DNA from: Pseudarthrobacter sp. NamE2
GTDB taxonomy: Bacteria > Actinomycetota > Actinomycetes > Actinomycetales > Micrococcaceae
DNA length: 64,000 nucleotides
NCBI RefSeq assembly: GCF_005796205.1
Contig: NZ_VAHN01000007.1
Coordinates: forward strand, 1 to 64,000
Direction of reading: 5' to 3'
Below are positions 25,667 through 34,239 of this stretch, piece after piece. Positions within the stretch are counted from its first letter, which is position 1. Each line of letters begins with the position of its first letter. A program made the translations under genes and the position numbers. A model generated the notes under the pieces. The model worked only from the letters and a program-made list of their open reading frames with translations. It did no database searches and was not told the origin of the DNA.

Positions 25667-27058
25667 TTAGGGTGACGGGGTGGTGACCCGCGGCGCAACG
25701 GATACCGCGGCCAAGGCGACCACAGCGGCGAGGCCGAAGACGCCGGCGAAGGATGCCGCCGTCGTCGTAAACGCCGCGAAGACGATGCCGGTTGTGGCCA
25801 GGGCGAGCGCACCGCCCAGCGAGTCCGCGATGGACATGGCTGAACTGTTGAAGCCTTCGTTGTCTTTGGTGGACAGGGCCAGGGTCATGACGCTGAGCCG
25901 CGGGTAAAGCAGGCCCATGCCGCCGCCGGCGAGGACCCACCCAGCGATAGCGGCGGCGGCGGGCCAGTGGAGTGCCGACGTCGCAAGGGCCAGCAGCACG
26001 GCGGTGAGGACCATCAGCGCACCAACGGACACCGCGCTCCGGTGCGGGAGACGGGCTCCCAGACGGCCCTGCACGGCGGACGCTCCTGCCCATGCCAGCG
26101 CCCCGCCCGTGAGGGTGAGGCCGGCGAAGGTGGGTGCAAAAGCGTACTGCTCGATCAGCAGGTACGGCAGGTAGACCTCGGCGCCGAAGAACGCGGCTGA
26201 TGCCAGCCCGCGCGCCAGGATGACGCTGGGCAGTCCAGGCCGCGCCATGAGGGTGCCCCGGGGAACCAACGGCCGGACTGCCACCATCGCCATCACGACG
26301 GCGGCGACGGCCAGGACTGCGGTGGCCGCCGGAACACCAGGGGTGTGGACTTGCGCTGAGAGGTTCAGGGCCAGGACCGCAACGGCGGCGAGCACCGCCC
26401 AGGCGAGGCGGCCGGCAGCCCACGGGGTGCCCGCAGCGGCCGAAGCCTGCTGCGGCATCCTGCGCAGCACCGGTGCGATCATCAGCAGCGCGGGGACCAC
26501 CAAACCCACCACACCCAGGAACACCCAATGCCAGCTGAAGACCTGCGCCACGATCCCCGCCGCGAACGGACCCACCAGGGAAGGGATCACCCAGGCTGCC
26601 GAGAACGCCGCAAAGATTTTGGGGTGAAGCACGCCCGGGAAGACGCGGGCCACCAGCACATACAAGGCAACGGTAAGGGCACCGCCGCCCAGGCCCTGGA
26701 CCAGCCTGCCGGCGACGAGCAGAGGCATTGACGCCGAGGTACCGACGATCAGCAGCCCCGCAACGAACAATCCGACGGAGGCATAGAGGGGTGCCGCCGG
26801 GCCGCGCCGGTCGGACCAGTTGCCGGCAGCCACCATGCCGATGACACCGGTGGCCAACGGTCCCGCGAAGGCCAGTGCGTAGAGGCCTGCGCCGTCCAGT
26901 TCGCGGCTCACCAGGGGCATGATGGTGGTCACCGCGAGCGACTCGAAGGCGGCAAGGAACACCAGGGAACAAGTGCCGATGGTGACCCACAGATACGTCC
27001 GGTGGAGGATGCCTGCAACGTGGGATGTGGCCGGGACGGTGGAGTCGGGCACGGCCAT
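25667..27058 (-). CDS. MFS transporter (DHA2-like, EmrB/QacA type)
   Basis: A 463-residue permease with 12-14 hydrophobic segments. FESLAVTTIMPLVSREL in helix 1 and GNWSDRRGPAAPLYASVG after helix 2 are MFS signatures, and LVAGRLVQGLGGGAL marks motif C-like helix 5. A drug-exporter role is likely but the substrate is unknown. The start codon is 1 nt after the stop of the upstream MFS gene, so the two are translationally coupled. Confidence 0.88.
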   Translation of the reverse strand: MAVPDSTVPATSHVAGILHRTYLWVTIGTCSLVFLAAFESLAVTTIMPLVSRELDGAGLYALAFAGPLATGVIGMVAAGNWSDRRGPAAPLYASVGLFVAGLLIVGTSASMPLLVAGRLVQGLGGGALTVALYVLVARVFPGVLHPKIFAAFSAAWVIPSLVGPFAAGIVAQVFSWHWVFLGVVGLVVPALLMIAPVLRRMPQQASAAAGTPWAAGRLAWAVLAAVAVLALNLSAQVHTPGVPAATAVLAVAAVVMAMVAVRPLVPRGTLMARPGLPSVILARGLASAAFFGAEVYLPYLLIEQYAFAPTFAGLTLTGGALAWAGASAVQGRLGARLPHRSAVSVGALMVLTAVLLALATSALHWPAAAAIAGWVLAGGGMGLLYPRLSVMTLALSTKDNEGFNSSAMSIADSLGGALALATTGIVFAAFTTTAASFAGVFGLAAVVALAAVSVAPRVTTPSP

Positions 27059-27059
27059 C

Positions 27060-28385
27060 TCAGCCGCCCACGTACCGGTTGCGGCCTGCCCTGTAGCCGA
27101 AGACGGCGGCCAGTGACCCGACCACCAGGAACAGGACGCCGGCGGCGGCGAAGGATCCGGTGGCCTGGTGCAGCTGGCCCACCATAAGGGTCCCGGTGGA
27201 GCCGAGGCCGTAGCCGACGCCCTGCATCATCCCGGAAAGATGCGCCGCCGTGTGCCCGTCCCGGGTCCGGAGCATGATCATGGTGAGCGCGACCGCGGTC
27301 AGGCTCCCCTGCCCCAGGCCCAGCAAACCGGCCCAACCCCATACGAGCTCCAGCGGCCCGAAAATGCACAGGGCAAAGCCGGCTCCGGTCATCAGGGCAA
27401 CAACGGTGTTGATGGCGCGCTGGTCCCGGAACCGGGCTGCCAGCGCCGGCGCGAACAGCGAACCCAGCATTTGCAGCACAATGCTGGCCGAGACGATCAG
27501 CCCCGCAGTGCCTCCGTCCACGCCGCGCTCCCGCAGGATGGGCGCCAGCCAGGCAAAGACGCTGAAGGACATCATCGCCTGCAGCACCATAAAGATGGTC
27601 ACCTGCCACGCCACCGCCGAGCGCCACACGTTCACCCCGTCCCTGGCAACCTGGTGCTTTACCGTCCGCTGGCGGACAGCCACGGGAAGGAACAAAAGAA
27701 GGACGACGGCGGCAGGCACCGCCCAGAACCACAGGGCCAGGGTCCACTCCCCCGTCGCAGCAAAGACGGGGTAGGTGAAGCCCGCTCCGAGTGCCGCCGA
27801 GGCGCAGATGGCGGTGGTGTACAGCCCGCCCATCAAGCCGAGGCGGTGCGGAAAGTCCCGCTTCACCAGCCCCGGGAGCAGGACGTTGCACAGGGCGATG
27901 GCCGCCCCGCAGGCTGCCGTTCCGGCCAGCAGGCCAGGCAGGTGGCCGGCCCCGGATAGCCCTGTGTCGACCGGGCGCAGCAGCAGCCCCGCCGTAAGCA
28001 CGGCCATCGCAGCCAGCAGGATCCGCTCGGCGCCAAACCTTCGGGCCAGGACCGGGGCCAGCGGGGCGAACACACCCAGCAGCGTGACGGGCGCCGTTGT
28101 CAGCACCACTACCGCCCACCCCGGCAATGCCGCCTGGGACGTGACCTCCGGGAGCACGGCGGAGAAGCTGGAGAAGACGGTGCGCAGGTTCAGCCCGATC
28201 AGGACCAAACAAAGGCCCAGGTACGCCAGCTGCCGCCGGCTGCCAACCCGGGTTGGCGCAGGAGCAGGCAGTTCATCGGCCTCGGCGTCCACGAGTGTCT
28301 CCACCTGGTGAAGGCCGCTCCGATCGGGCCCATGTCCTTCGGCCCGCCGCTGCTTCCCTGCTGCGGAGTCTGTTGCTTCCGTCAC
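27060..28385 (-). CDS. MFS transporter (CynX/NimT family)
   Basis: A 441-residue permease. The N-terminal roughly 50 residues are polar; then come about 12 hydrophobic segments. LVLIGLNLRTVFSSFSAVLP is the typical start of the CynX/NimT group (cyanate or nitroimidazole transport in E. coli), and SFSVFAWLAPILRERG is a conserved mid-segment. The start is uncertain: a GTG at 28385 is chosen over an upstream ATG at 28430. It heads a two-gene MFS operon. Substrate unknown. Confidence 0.85.
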   Translation of the reverse strand: MTEATDSAAGKQRRAEGHGPDRSGLHQVETLVDAEADELPAPAPTRVGSRRQLAYLGLCLVLIGLNLRTVFSSFSAVLPEVTSQAALPGWAVVVLTTAPVTLLGVFAPLAPVLARRFGAERILLAAMAVLTAGLLLRPVDTGLSGAGHLPGLLAGTAACGAAIALCNVLLPGLVKRDFPHRLGLMGGLYTTAICASAALGAGFTYPVFAATGEWTLALWFWAVPAAVVLLLFLPVAVRQRTVKHQVARDGVNVWRSAVAWQVTIFMVLQAMMSFSVFAWLAPILRERGVDGGTAGLIVSASIVLQMLGSLFAPALAARFRDQRAINTVVALMTGAGFALCIFGPLELVWGWAGLLGLGQGSLTAVALTMIMLRTRDGHTAAHLSGMMQGVGYGLGSTGTLMVGQLHQATGSFAAAGVLFLVVGSLAAVFGYRAGRNRYVGG

Positions 28386-28511
28386 CCGCCCATTTTTGCA
28401 GGCCGACGGCTGCGGCTGGCTTATCCACATAGGGCCCGGCCGGCCTTCCGGCGGTCCGGCCGGCGTCCCTAGGTTGGAACAGCATCCAGATTCCCAAAAG
28501 CAAGGAGAGCC

Positions 28512-28937
28512 ATGGGCATGCCACCCTCTTCCGAGCCCCTTCCCGTGGAGGCAGCCGGGGAACCAGCGCCCGCAGCTTCAGGCGCATTGGCGGAGCCACC
28601 GGGCAACGGCCATACCGCGGCAGCCATCGCCAGCCTGGTGCTGGCCATTGTGGCGCCCGTGAGCCTCCTCTTTACCGCACCCTTTGCCAGCTTCGCCATG
28701 CTGCTGGCCTTCCCGTATGACGGCCCGTCACGAAATCCATGGCTGGCTCCGCTCGCCTTCTGGAGCCTGCCCATGGTTTTCGGAACCATTTCCGCGGGCC
28801 TGGGCATCTACAGTCTCCGGAAGTCCAAACGCAGTGGAGAGAGTAAGGGCCTGTCCTTGGCCTCGCTCTGCATCACCGCAGTCTTCTTTGTTCTGGGCCT
28901 GAGCTTCACCCTCCGGTTTGTTTACATGATGCGGTGA
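28512..28937 (+). CDS. Small DUF4190-like membrane protein
   Basis: A 141-residue protein. A Pro/Ala-rich N-terminus (about 1-32) is followed by a membrane helix (about 36-66), a loop with YDGPSRNPW, and two more helices (about 75-95 and 107-135) separated by a basic RKSKRSGESKG loop. The helix-basic loop-helix arrangement resembles DUF4190-type proteins. The ATG follows a good AAGGAGAG site. Function unknown. It precedes trmB on the same strand with a 74-nt gap. Confidence 0.65.
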   Translation: MGMPPSSEPLPVEAAGEPAPAASGALAEPPGNGHTAAAIASLVLAIVAPVSLLFTAPFASFAMLLAFPYDGPSRNPWLAPLAFWSLPMVFGTISAGLGIYSLRKSKRSGESKGLSLASLCITAVFFVLGLSFTLRFVYMMR

Positions 28938-29011
28938 TGCAAAAGGCCCCGTGGTTCCACGGATCCCCGGTCAAGGCATGCCAGCTTCCTCCCGGCGCTA
29001 TTCTGGAAGGG

Positions 29012-29935
29012 ATGAGCGAATCCCCGGAAACTCCCCAGCAGCCGCATGTCCCCAGGCCGGTCACGCCCGGAACCCAGGCGTCCTACGGCACCTATGGTGG
29101 CCGGCCAGTCAGCTTTGTGCGCCGCGGCACCCGCCTCCAGGGCCGGCGGCAGGCGGCATGGGAGGAGCACGCCGAACGGTGGGCCATCAACGTTCCACGG
29201 CATGTGGCCAACACCTCGATCCATCCGGACTACGTTTTCGACGCCGAGGCGGAGTTCGGACGCAAGGCGCCGTTGATCGTCGAGGTGGGATCTGGCCTGG
29301 GCGATGCCATCTGCCACGCCGCGGAGCAGAACCCGGACACGGATTTCCTGGCTGTGGAGGTCTACACCCCCGGGCTGGCAAACACCATCATGAAGATCAA
29401 CAGCCGCGGGCTCCGGAACGTCCGCGTGGTGGAGGCCAACGCCCCCGAGGTGCTCGCCACCATGCTTCCGGCAGGCTCGGTTGACGAGCTCTGGGTCTTC
29501 TTCCCCGACCCCTGGCACAAGTCCCGCCACCACAAACGCCGGCTGATCCAGCCGGAGTTCGCCGCCCTGGCCGCCCGTGCCCTGAAACCGGGCGGGCTGT
29601 GGCGGATCGCCACCGACTGGTCCAACTACGCCATCCACGTCCGCGACGTGCTGTCGGAGTCACAGGACTTCGAGAACCTGCATACAGGCGAGCGCCGCGG
29701 CCCTGAAAGCCCGCTCACGCAGGTGTGGCAGTCCGGCGTCGAAACCGTGGTGGGCGGCGCCCCTGTCCGCGAGGGCCGGGCCCCGGTGAGCACCGAACAC
29801 ACCGGCCCGAACGAGGGCATCGATGAAACGGGCGGCTGGGCACCCCGCTTTGCGGGCAGGATCCGCACCAGCTTCGAGGCGAAGGCGCACGAGGCCGGCA
29901 GGCTGATCTTCGATCTCTGCTACCGCCGGCGGTAG
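29012..29935 (+). CDS. trmB: tRNA (guanine-N7-)-methyltransferase
   Basis: Makes m7G46 in the variable loop of tRNA. The 307-residue protein has the SAM motif VEVGSGLGDAIC near residue 89-100, the FFPDPWHKSRHHKRRL segment near 165-180 that holds the catalytic Asp and tRNA contacts, and TDWSNYA near 206. The N-terminal 35 residues and a roughly 60-residue C-terminal insertion before the last helix are extra relative to E. coli TrmB. The ATG at 29012 has GGAAGGG too close to it; the upstream open frame has no similarity. Confidence 0.94.
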   Translation: MSESPETPQQPHVPRPVTPGTQASYGTYGGRPVSFVRRGTRLQGRRQAAWEEHAERWAINVPRHVANTSIHPDYVFDAEAEFGRKAPLIVEVGSGLGDAICHAAEQNPDTDFLAVEVYTPGLANTIMKINSRGLRNVRVVEANAPEVLATMLPAGSVDELWVFFPDPWHKSRHHKRRLIQPEFAALAARALKPGGLWRIATDWSNYAIHVRDVLSESQDFENLHTGERRGPESPLTQVWQSGVETVVGGAPVREGRAPVSTEHTGPNEGIDETGGWAPRFAGRIRTSFEAKAHEAGRLIFDLCYRRR

Positions 29936-30073
29936 ACCGAATCCGGCCCGGCAGCACCCACTGTTCCAGAGTGGGGCACGCACACCAGTGAACCACCGCG
30001 CAGGCGCTGCGCACGCACCAACGAAAGCCATCAATCCGTGGGGGCCGGCCGCATTTGCTACGGGGTGGGCGGT

Positions 30074-30106
30074 TTCTTTCGGTCGTTGCAACACCGACCG
30101 AAAGAA
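30074..30106. repeat. 12-bp perfect palindrome at the left end of the IS30 remnant
   Basis: TTCTTTCGGTCG (30074-30085) and CGACCGAAAGAA (30095-30106) flank a 9-nt loop. The central TTGCAACACCGACC resembles terminal inverted repeats of IS30-like elements, and it lies 11 nt upstream of the transposase start. Probably the element's left end plus an overlapping control site. Confidence 0.45.
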
Positions 30107-30116
30107 GTGTTGTTTC

Positions 30117-30864
30117 ATGCGCAGTTCGACGCGCCGATCACGGAAAATGGGCCCGGAGGCCTTGGTTGAGAAGAAGCCCTTATATGTTCAGCTCATGAAA
30201 GAAGGGCACTCAAACTCGGCAGCATGCAGGAAAGTTCAGCAGGCGGCCGCGATCCAGGACCAAGGTAAAGCCACGCCAGTACATCACTGATGCCCTGAAG
30301 ATTGCTGACCGCCCTGCCCACATTGCTACCAGGGAAGAAGCTGGCCACTGGGAAGGTGATTTCATCATGGGGAAGGGGAACAAATCAGCGATAGTGACGT
30401 TAGTGGAGCGATCTTCCCGGTTCCTCATCGCCTTTGTGCTCCGCCCGGGAAACAGGTCCGACAACATGCGTGACCAGCTCATTCAGGCGCTCGGGGTCAT
30501 GCCGGCCACGCTCCGGAGGACCTTGACGTGGGACCGTGGCTCCGAGATGGCCGAGCACGCCGAGGTCGCTGCGGCGCTGGGGACGCTGGTGTACTTCTGT
30601 GATCCGGCCAGCCCTTGGCAGCATGCATCTGACGAAAACGCCAACGGTTCGCTCCGCCAGTACTTCCGAAAGGGAGATGACCTGAGCACCCTAGAACCGG
30701 CAGATGTCCTGTTCGCCGCTGAGGAGATCAACAGCCGGCCCAGAGCCGTCCTGGATTGGTCCAGCGCAACTGCCAGATTCGCCGCCCACCACACGGCTGC
30801 GGCAACGCGAGGCCGAAGGAGTAGCAGAAGCACTCCGGCTGCGGCTCTTGCTACTTCTGGCTAG
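30117..30864 (+). pseudogene. IS30-family transposase, internally deleted and frame-shifted
   Basis: The N-terminal piece (30117-30235) reads EKKPLYVQLMKEGHSNSAA, the usual helix-turn-helix start of IS30-type transposases. The C-terminal piece (from about 30244) reads RSRTKVKPRQYITDALKIA, HWEGDFIMGKGNKSAIVTLV and then the DDE catalytic core (DRGSEMAEH; ASPWQHASDENANGSLRQYF with the third acidic residue). The two parts are in different frames and the middle of the protein is missing, so it is dead. The end is also altered: the normal EEINSRPRAVLDW is followed by an unrelated Arg/Ser-rich tail. The right terminal repeat was not found. Confidence 0.85.
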
Positions 30865-31519
30865 CGTTATCGAGCAGCTGCCTGAACTGCGCTTCGCTGT
30901 CCAGAATGAGCTTTTCGCCGTCAAGGAAGAAGGTGGGAGTGCCTGTCACGCCAAGTGCTTTGCCATCGGCAATGTCCTGGCGGATGCGTTCCTTTGTTTC
31001 TTCTGCCGCGACCTCCGTGTCGTACTGGCTCATGTCCAGGCCCAGCTCTTCGGCGTAAGTCCTGAAGAGCGTGGCCTGGGAGTCTTGCTTTTCGCCCCAT
31101 TGAGGCTGGGTCTCGAAGAGCTTGGCGGCCATCTGTTCGTACTTGCCCTGTTGGGCGGCGGCTTCGACGGCGAGGGCGGCGGTGCCTGAGTTCGCATGAC
31201 CTGGCAGGGGGAAGTAACGGTGAATGAAGGTGATCCGGTCCCCGTATTCCTGCTTCAGTTTCTGCACTAGGGGCTCGGCCGAGCGGCAGGATTCGCATTC
31301 GAAGTCCAGGAACTCGACCAGCTGGGCCTTCTCAGTGACGGGGTTCGTGACGCGGTGACTGTTCTCCCGCATTAGCTGAACGTCGCCGGCTTGAGGCGCG
31401 GCGGGCGTTGGCTTGTTTGTGGAGACCACGGCGTACCAGATCACCCCGGCAGCGAGGAGGAAAGCGAGGATCGTCCAGATGGCGATCCGAACGTTCCGTG
31501 CGGTGGTTACAGCGCTCAC
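30851..31519 (-). CDS. DsbA/thioredoxin-like secreted protein
   Basis: A 222-residue membrane-anchored protein. One N-terminal helix (about 10-34) is followed by an extracellular DsbA-type thioredoxin domain. The active site is CESC (near 75-78) instead of the usual CPHC of DsbA, and the cis-Pro lies in TGTPTFF near 198. It is the third gene of a CmtR-like/CDF/Dsb operon, starting at a GTG that overlaps the transporter stop by 4 nt. Probably handles thiols on the outside, perhaps for the metal system. Confidence 0.85.
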   Translation of the reverse strand: MSAVTTARNVRIAIWTILAFLLAAGVIWYAVVSTNKPTPAAPQAGDVQLMRENSHRVTNPVTEKAQLVEFLDFECESCRSAEPLVQKLKQEYGDRITFIHRYFPLPGHANSGTAALAVEAAAQQGKYEQMAAKLFETQPQWGEKQDSQATLFRTYAEELGLDMSQYDTEVAAEETKERIRQDIADGKALGVTGTPTFFLDGEKLILDSEAQFRQLLDNASQK

Positions 31520-32340
31520 CGGTCGGGCGGCTTCGTTCCGAGGGTCACGGACACCGTCGCGGGTTTCCTATCGGCTTGGCAGCCGGCGCAGCAGGCCCCT
31601 TCCTGCTCCTCAGGGGCAGAAACCGCGGCTTCCGCAGGGCTGCTTGTTGAGGCTGCTGGGGCGCAGCAGTCATCGTCCTCTTCACCGTGGCCATGGGCGT
31701 CGCCGCTGGCGTGGGGAAGGGCGCAGCAGGCCTCCCCGCGCCAGGCATTGATGCCCTCACGGACCGAGATGCCTGCGATAACCAGGGCGGCGCCTGCGTC
31801 GGCCCACCACCAGCCCAGGGTGCTGTTCAGGACCAGGCCGACGAGCAGGACGGCGGAGAGGTATGTGCACAGCAGTGTCTGTTTGGAATCGGCCACAGCT
31901 GTCCGGGAACCCAGTTCCCGCCCTGCCCGACGCTGGGCCCAGGACAGCACGGGCATAATCGCCAGGCTCAACGCTGCGATCACGATGCCGGGGACAGAGC
32001 GCTGAGCTTCTTCACCGCCCGTTAGTGACGCAACAGCGTCCATGGTCACGAACGCGGCGAGAGCGAAAAACGAGATAGCAATGATCCGCAGCGTCAGGTG
32101 CTCGCGCCGTTCGGGATTCTTCGAGGAGAACTGCCACGAAAGTGCCAGGGCAGAGGTCACCTCGATAATCGAGTCCAATCCGAAACCGATCAAAGCTGAA
32201 GAGTCGGCAATGTTGCCGGCCCAGAGCGCGACGACGGCTTCAATGACGTTGTAGGTGATGGTGGCGGCCGCGAACAGCCGGATGCGGCGGTTCAGCACGG
32301 CACCGCGTTCCGGGGTGGGTGCCTGCAGCAGCGCGGTCAT
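31516..32340 (-). CDS. CDF-type cation transporter with Cys-rich tail
   Basis: A 274-residue cation diffusion facilitator-like protein. About six helices carry FGLDSIIEV (residues about 51-59, the first metal-site Asp in helix 2) and WWWADAGAALVIAG in helix 5. The C-terminal 70 residues leave the membrane and hold three CC pairs, a HGHGEEDDDCC run and CCAGC. This tail replaces the usual CDF cytoplasmic domain and looks like a metal buffer. The ATG at 32340 overlaps the regulator stop by 4 nt; a second ATG at 32349 is possible. Zinc, cadmium or lead export is inferred. Confidence 0.86.
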   Translation of the reverse strand: MTALLQAPTPERGAVLNRRIRLFAAATITYNVIEAVVALWAGNIADSSALIGFGLDSIIEVTSALALSWQFSSKNPERREHLTLRIIAISFFALAAFVTMDAVASLTGGEEAQRSVPGIVIAALSLAIMPVLSWAQRRAGRELGSRTAVADSKQTLLCTYLSAVLLVGLVLNSTLGWWWADAGAALVIAGISVREGINAWRGEACCALPHASGDAHGHGEEDDDCCAPAASTSSPAEAAVSAPEEQEGACCAGCQADRKPATVSVTLGTKPPDR

Positions 32341-32663
32341 ACGAGGCATTCCCCGTCCGGTGCGCAGCAGGCCGGATCAACAGCGAGGACAACACCCAGC
32401 AGATCCTTAATCGCGTGGCCTAGCCGCGCGTCAGCGAGCTCGTACCGCGTCCGCCGCCCGTCAGGGACAGCAACCACCAGGCCACAGCCACGCAGGCAGG
32501 TCAGGTGATTGGACATACTCTGCCGGGAGACGCCAAGGGTATCAGCGAGGTCGGACGGGTAGGACGGAGCATCTGAAAGAGCCAAGAGGATCCGAGAACG
32601 GGTAGGGTCCGAGACCGCATACCCAAACCGGGCCAACACCGGTGCCTGCGTGAGCGTTTCCAT
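32337..32663 (-). CDS. ArsR-family metal sensor, CmtR-like
   Basis: A 108-residue winged-helix repressor. The recognition helix region is GVSRQSMSNHLTCLRGCG. The two cysteines in CLRGC and cysteines in the tail (ACCAPDGEC) match the positions used for Cd/Pb binding in mycobacterial CmtR (two in alpha-4, one near the C-terminus). It heads the transporter-Dsb operon and probably represses it until metal binds. The CmtR label is by cysteine pattern, so treat the metal as inferred. Confidence 0.88.
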   Translation of the reverse strand: METLTQAPVLARFGYAVSDPTRSRILLALSDAPSYPSDLADTLGVSRQSMSNHLTCLRGCGLVVAVPDGRRTRYELADARLGHAIKDLLGVVLAVDPACCAPDGECLV

Positions 32664-32667
32664 AAGG

Positions 32668-32705
32668 CTAAAGTACAGCCCAGCATGTATTCACGCAAAT
32701 ATGTA
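32668..32705 (-). promoter_or_regulatory. AT-rich upstream region of the metal operon, possible operator
   Basis: On the minus strand the segment has TATTTGCGTGAATA with TATT/AATA ends and two TACAT copies around it, just upstream of the regulator start. ArsR-type proteins bind AT-rich imperfect palindromes at this place. The symmetry is weak, so this is only a candidate site. Confidence 0.3.
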
Positions 32706-32914
32706 CTCAGGCTTGCTCTTGCACATCAAACTCCTCCGGGTTAGTACTCGTCTTCGAACTCATACCTGACCTGCTACGTTCAGATCAGACCTGTTGCGAC
32801 GTTTATGAGAAACCGCCGTGTTCATGATCGTGCGGGCCAAACTGGCCAAGATGATGCAGTAGGGCGGGCAGTGGCCTGGAAGGGGCAACGGCCGGCGGGC
32901 GGGCGGGTAAGGCC

Positions 32915-33574
32915 TCAGGGCACCGTGATCACGGCGACGGCATGCTGCGTCCCGTCCCGCAGTTCCACGCTGGAGATGCTGCCCAGCTGGATCGGCGTGG
33001 CCCCGGTGATCCGGACCCTGCCGCTGGACGTTGCCGTCCAGGCGCAGGCGCGGTCCTCGCTGCCGGCGCGGTCGCGGACCCAGAGGGATAATGTTCCGTC
33101 CTGCGGCAGGCTGCTGCCGTTGACGGCAAGCTCGGTTCCCCAGTTCTTCCGCGCAAGGTCGATGTTGACCTGCAGGCCGTCCCCGGACTGCACCGAGTAG
33201 GTGGCATCAGGAGGGTCGGGCCGCGCCAGGAGCGGTCCCGCCAGGATGCCCAAAGCGAGGCACGCGGCGGCGACGGCGCCCACGAGTGCCGCCCACCGCC
33301 GTCGGGAGGTCCGACGGCGGCGCGCCAGCCGGGCTAGGAGCGGCGCCGGAGCGGGGACGCTGGAGGGGGCGGCCAGGCTTGAAACGGCAGTCAGTGCCAC
33401 CGCGTCCGGAACGGGAAGGATATCCAGGAGGACTGGAACAGTCTCCAGCCCTGCCAGTTCCTCCCGGCACTCGGTGCAGCCCTCCAGATGGGCTTCAAAA
33501 CCCGCCCGGTCCGCGGGTTTGAGGCCGCCCAGCAAGTAAGCACCGAGCAGCTGGTGCTGTTCGACGCTGTTCAC
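32915..33574 (-). CDS. Anti-sigma factor with zinc-finger (RslA-like)
   Basis: A 219-residue membrane protein. The N-terminal zf-HC2 domain has the Hx3CxxC motif (HLEGCTEC, about 29-36), which binds zinc and, when oxidised, frees the sigma factor. One membrane helix (about 95-116) leads to an extracellular domain with beta structure (about 125-219). The start overlaps the sigma gene stop by 4 nt. RslA is the best-known relative, for SigL in mycobacteria. Confidence 0.88.
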   Translation of the reverse strand: MNSVEQHQLLGAYLLGGLKPADRAGFEAHLEGCTECREELAGLETVPVLLDILPVPDAVALTAVSSLAAPSSVPAPAPLLARLARRRRTSRRRWAALVGAVAAACLALGILAGPLLARPDPPDATYSVQSGDGLQVNIDLARKNWGTELAVNGSSLPQDGTLSLWVRDRAGSEDRACAWTATSSGRVRITGATPIQLGSISSVELRDGTQHAVAVITVP

Positions 33575-34065
33575 CGTTCCACCCCCATCTCGTCCAAAAT
33601 GGTGCGGAGCGCCCGTACCGCGTAATACGCCCGGGACTTGACCGTGCCACTGGGGATGTTGAGCTGGACCGCGGTTTCGTTGACGGTGAAGCGGCGGTAG
33701 TGCAGGGCCACCAGGACGTCCCGGTGCTCCTTGCTCAACCGGAGCAGGGCTTCTTCGACCAGCACCCGGTTGAGCAGGTCATCCACGCGTTCCATAACCT
33801 CGGCAGGATCCGGGCCGCTCTCGAGTGATTCGGGGCGGCGTTGGGCGCGGCGGTAGTTGTCGATCATGATGTTCCTGGCCGTCCGGTAAAGGTAGCTGCG
33901 CAGGCTGCCGTTGATGTCCGGGGCGTGCTGCCACACGCGGAGCACTGTCTCCTGGACCACGTCCTCGGCCATTTGGGGATCATGTGAGGCACTGGCGACA
34001 AAACGGCGGAGCGCGGGGCCATGTTCACGGTAAATGGACTCCACCACGTCTTCATCCAGCGGCAT
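33571..34065 (-). CDS. ECF sigma factor (SigL-like)
   Basis: A 164-residue group 4 sigma factor. Region 2 (about 15-80: DPQMAEDVVQETVLRVWQH, YLYRTARNIMID) and region 4 (about 110-160: LSKEHRDVLVALHYRRFTVNE... SGTVKSRAYYAVRALR) are both present, without regions 1 and 3. The paired anti-sigma gene overlaps by 4 nt. A SigL-type promoter on the same strand 50-75 nt upstream suggests that it transcribes itself. The name SigL-like rests on the anti-sigma and promoter patterns. Confidence 0.9.
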   Translation of the reverse strand: MPLDEDVVESIYREHGPALRRFVASASHDPQMAEDVVQETVLRVWQHAPDINGSLRSYLYRTARNIMIDNYRRAQRRPESLESGPDPAEVMERVDDLLNRVLVEEALLRLSKEHRDVLVALHYRRFTVNETAVQLNIPSGTVKSRAYYAVRALRTILDEMGVER

Positions 34066-34117
34066 AGCGTCCCTCCCACCCGGGCCTTCGTCCCACCATT
34101 CCTGCTTACCACCTGAA

Positions 34118-34143
34118 GACGCTGTTGCCGGGCAGAAAGTTCA
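34118..34143 (-). promoter_or_regulatory. SigL-type ECF promoter of the sigma/anti-sigma genes
   Basis: On the minus strand TGAACT (34143-34138), 16-nt spacer, CGTC (34121-34118). This matches the pattern TGAACC-N16-CGTC seen at 34162-34187 for the divergent lipoprotein. It is about 53 nt upstream of the sigma factor start, so autoregulation is likely. Confidence 0.65.
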
Positions 34144-34161
34144 GATTAGGGGGCGCTGCTG

Positions 34162-34187
34162 TGAACCGTTCTTCACCCGGTTACGTC
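34162..34187 (+). promoter_or_regulatory. SigL-type ECF promoter of the lipoprotein gene
   Basis: TGAACC (34162-34167), exactly 16 nt spacer, CGTC (34184-34187), 53 nt upstream of the lipoprotein ATG at 34240. TGAACC-N16/18-CGT is, as I remember it, the pattern reported for mycobacterial SigL. The divergent sigma gene makes direct control likely. Confidence 0.7.
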
Positions 34188-34239
34188 GTAGCGGTTACCG
34201 TCCGGTGATTCGACGCCGGGCCCAGCCAAGGAGCATCCC

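Noticed and set aside
30760-30864. Right terminal inverted repeat of the IS30 element
   Set aside because: A loose match to the left-end sequence was seen near 30795, but too many mismatches remain to call it.
32690-32860. Possible gene remnant after the metal sensor
   Set aside because: Short frames only, with no recognisable similarity or ribosome site.
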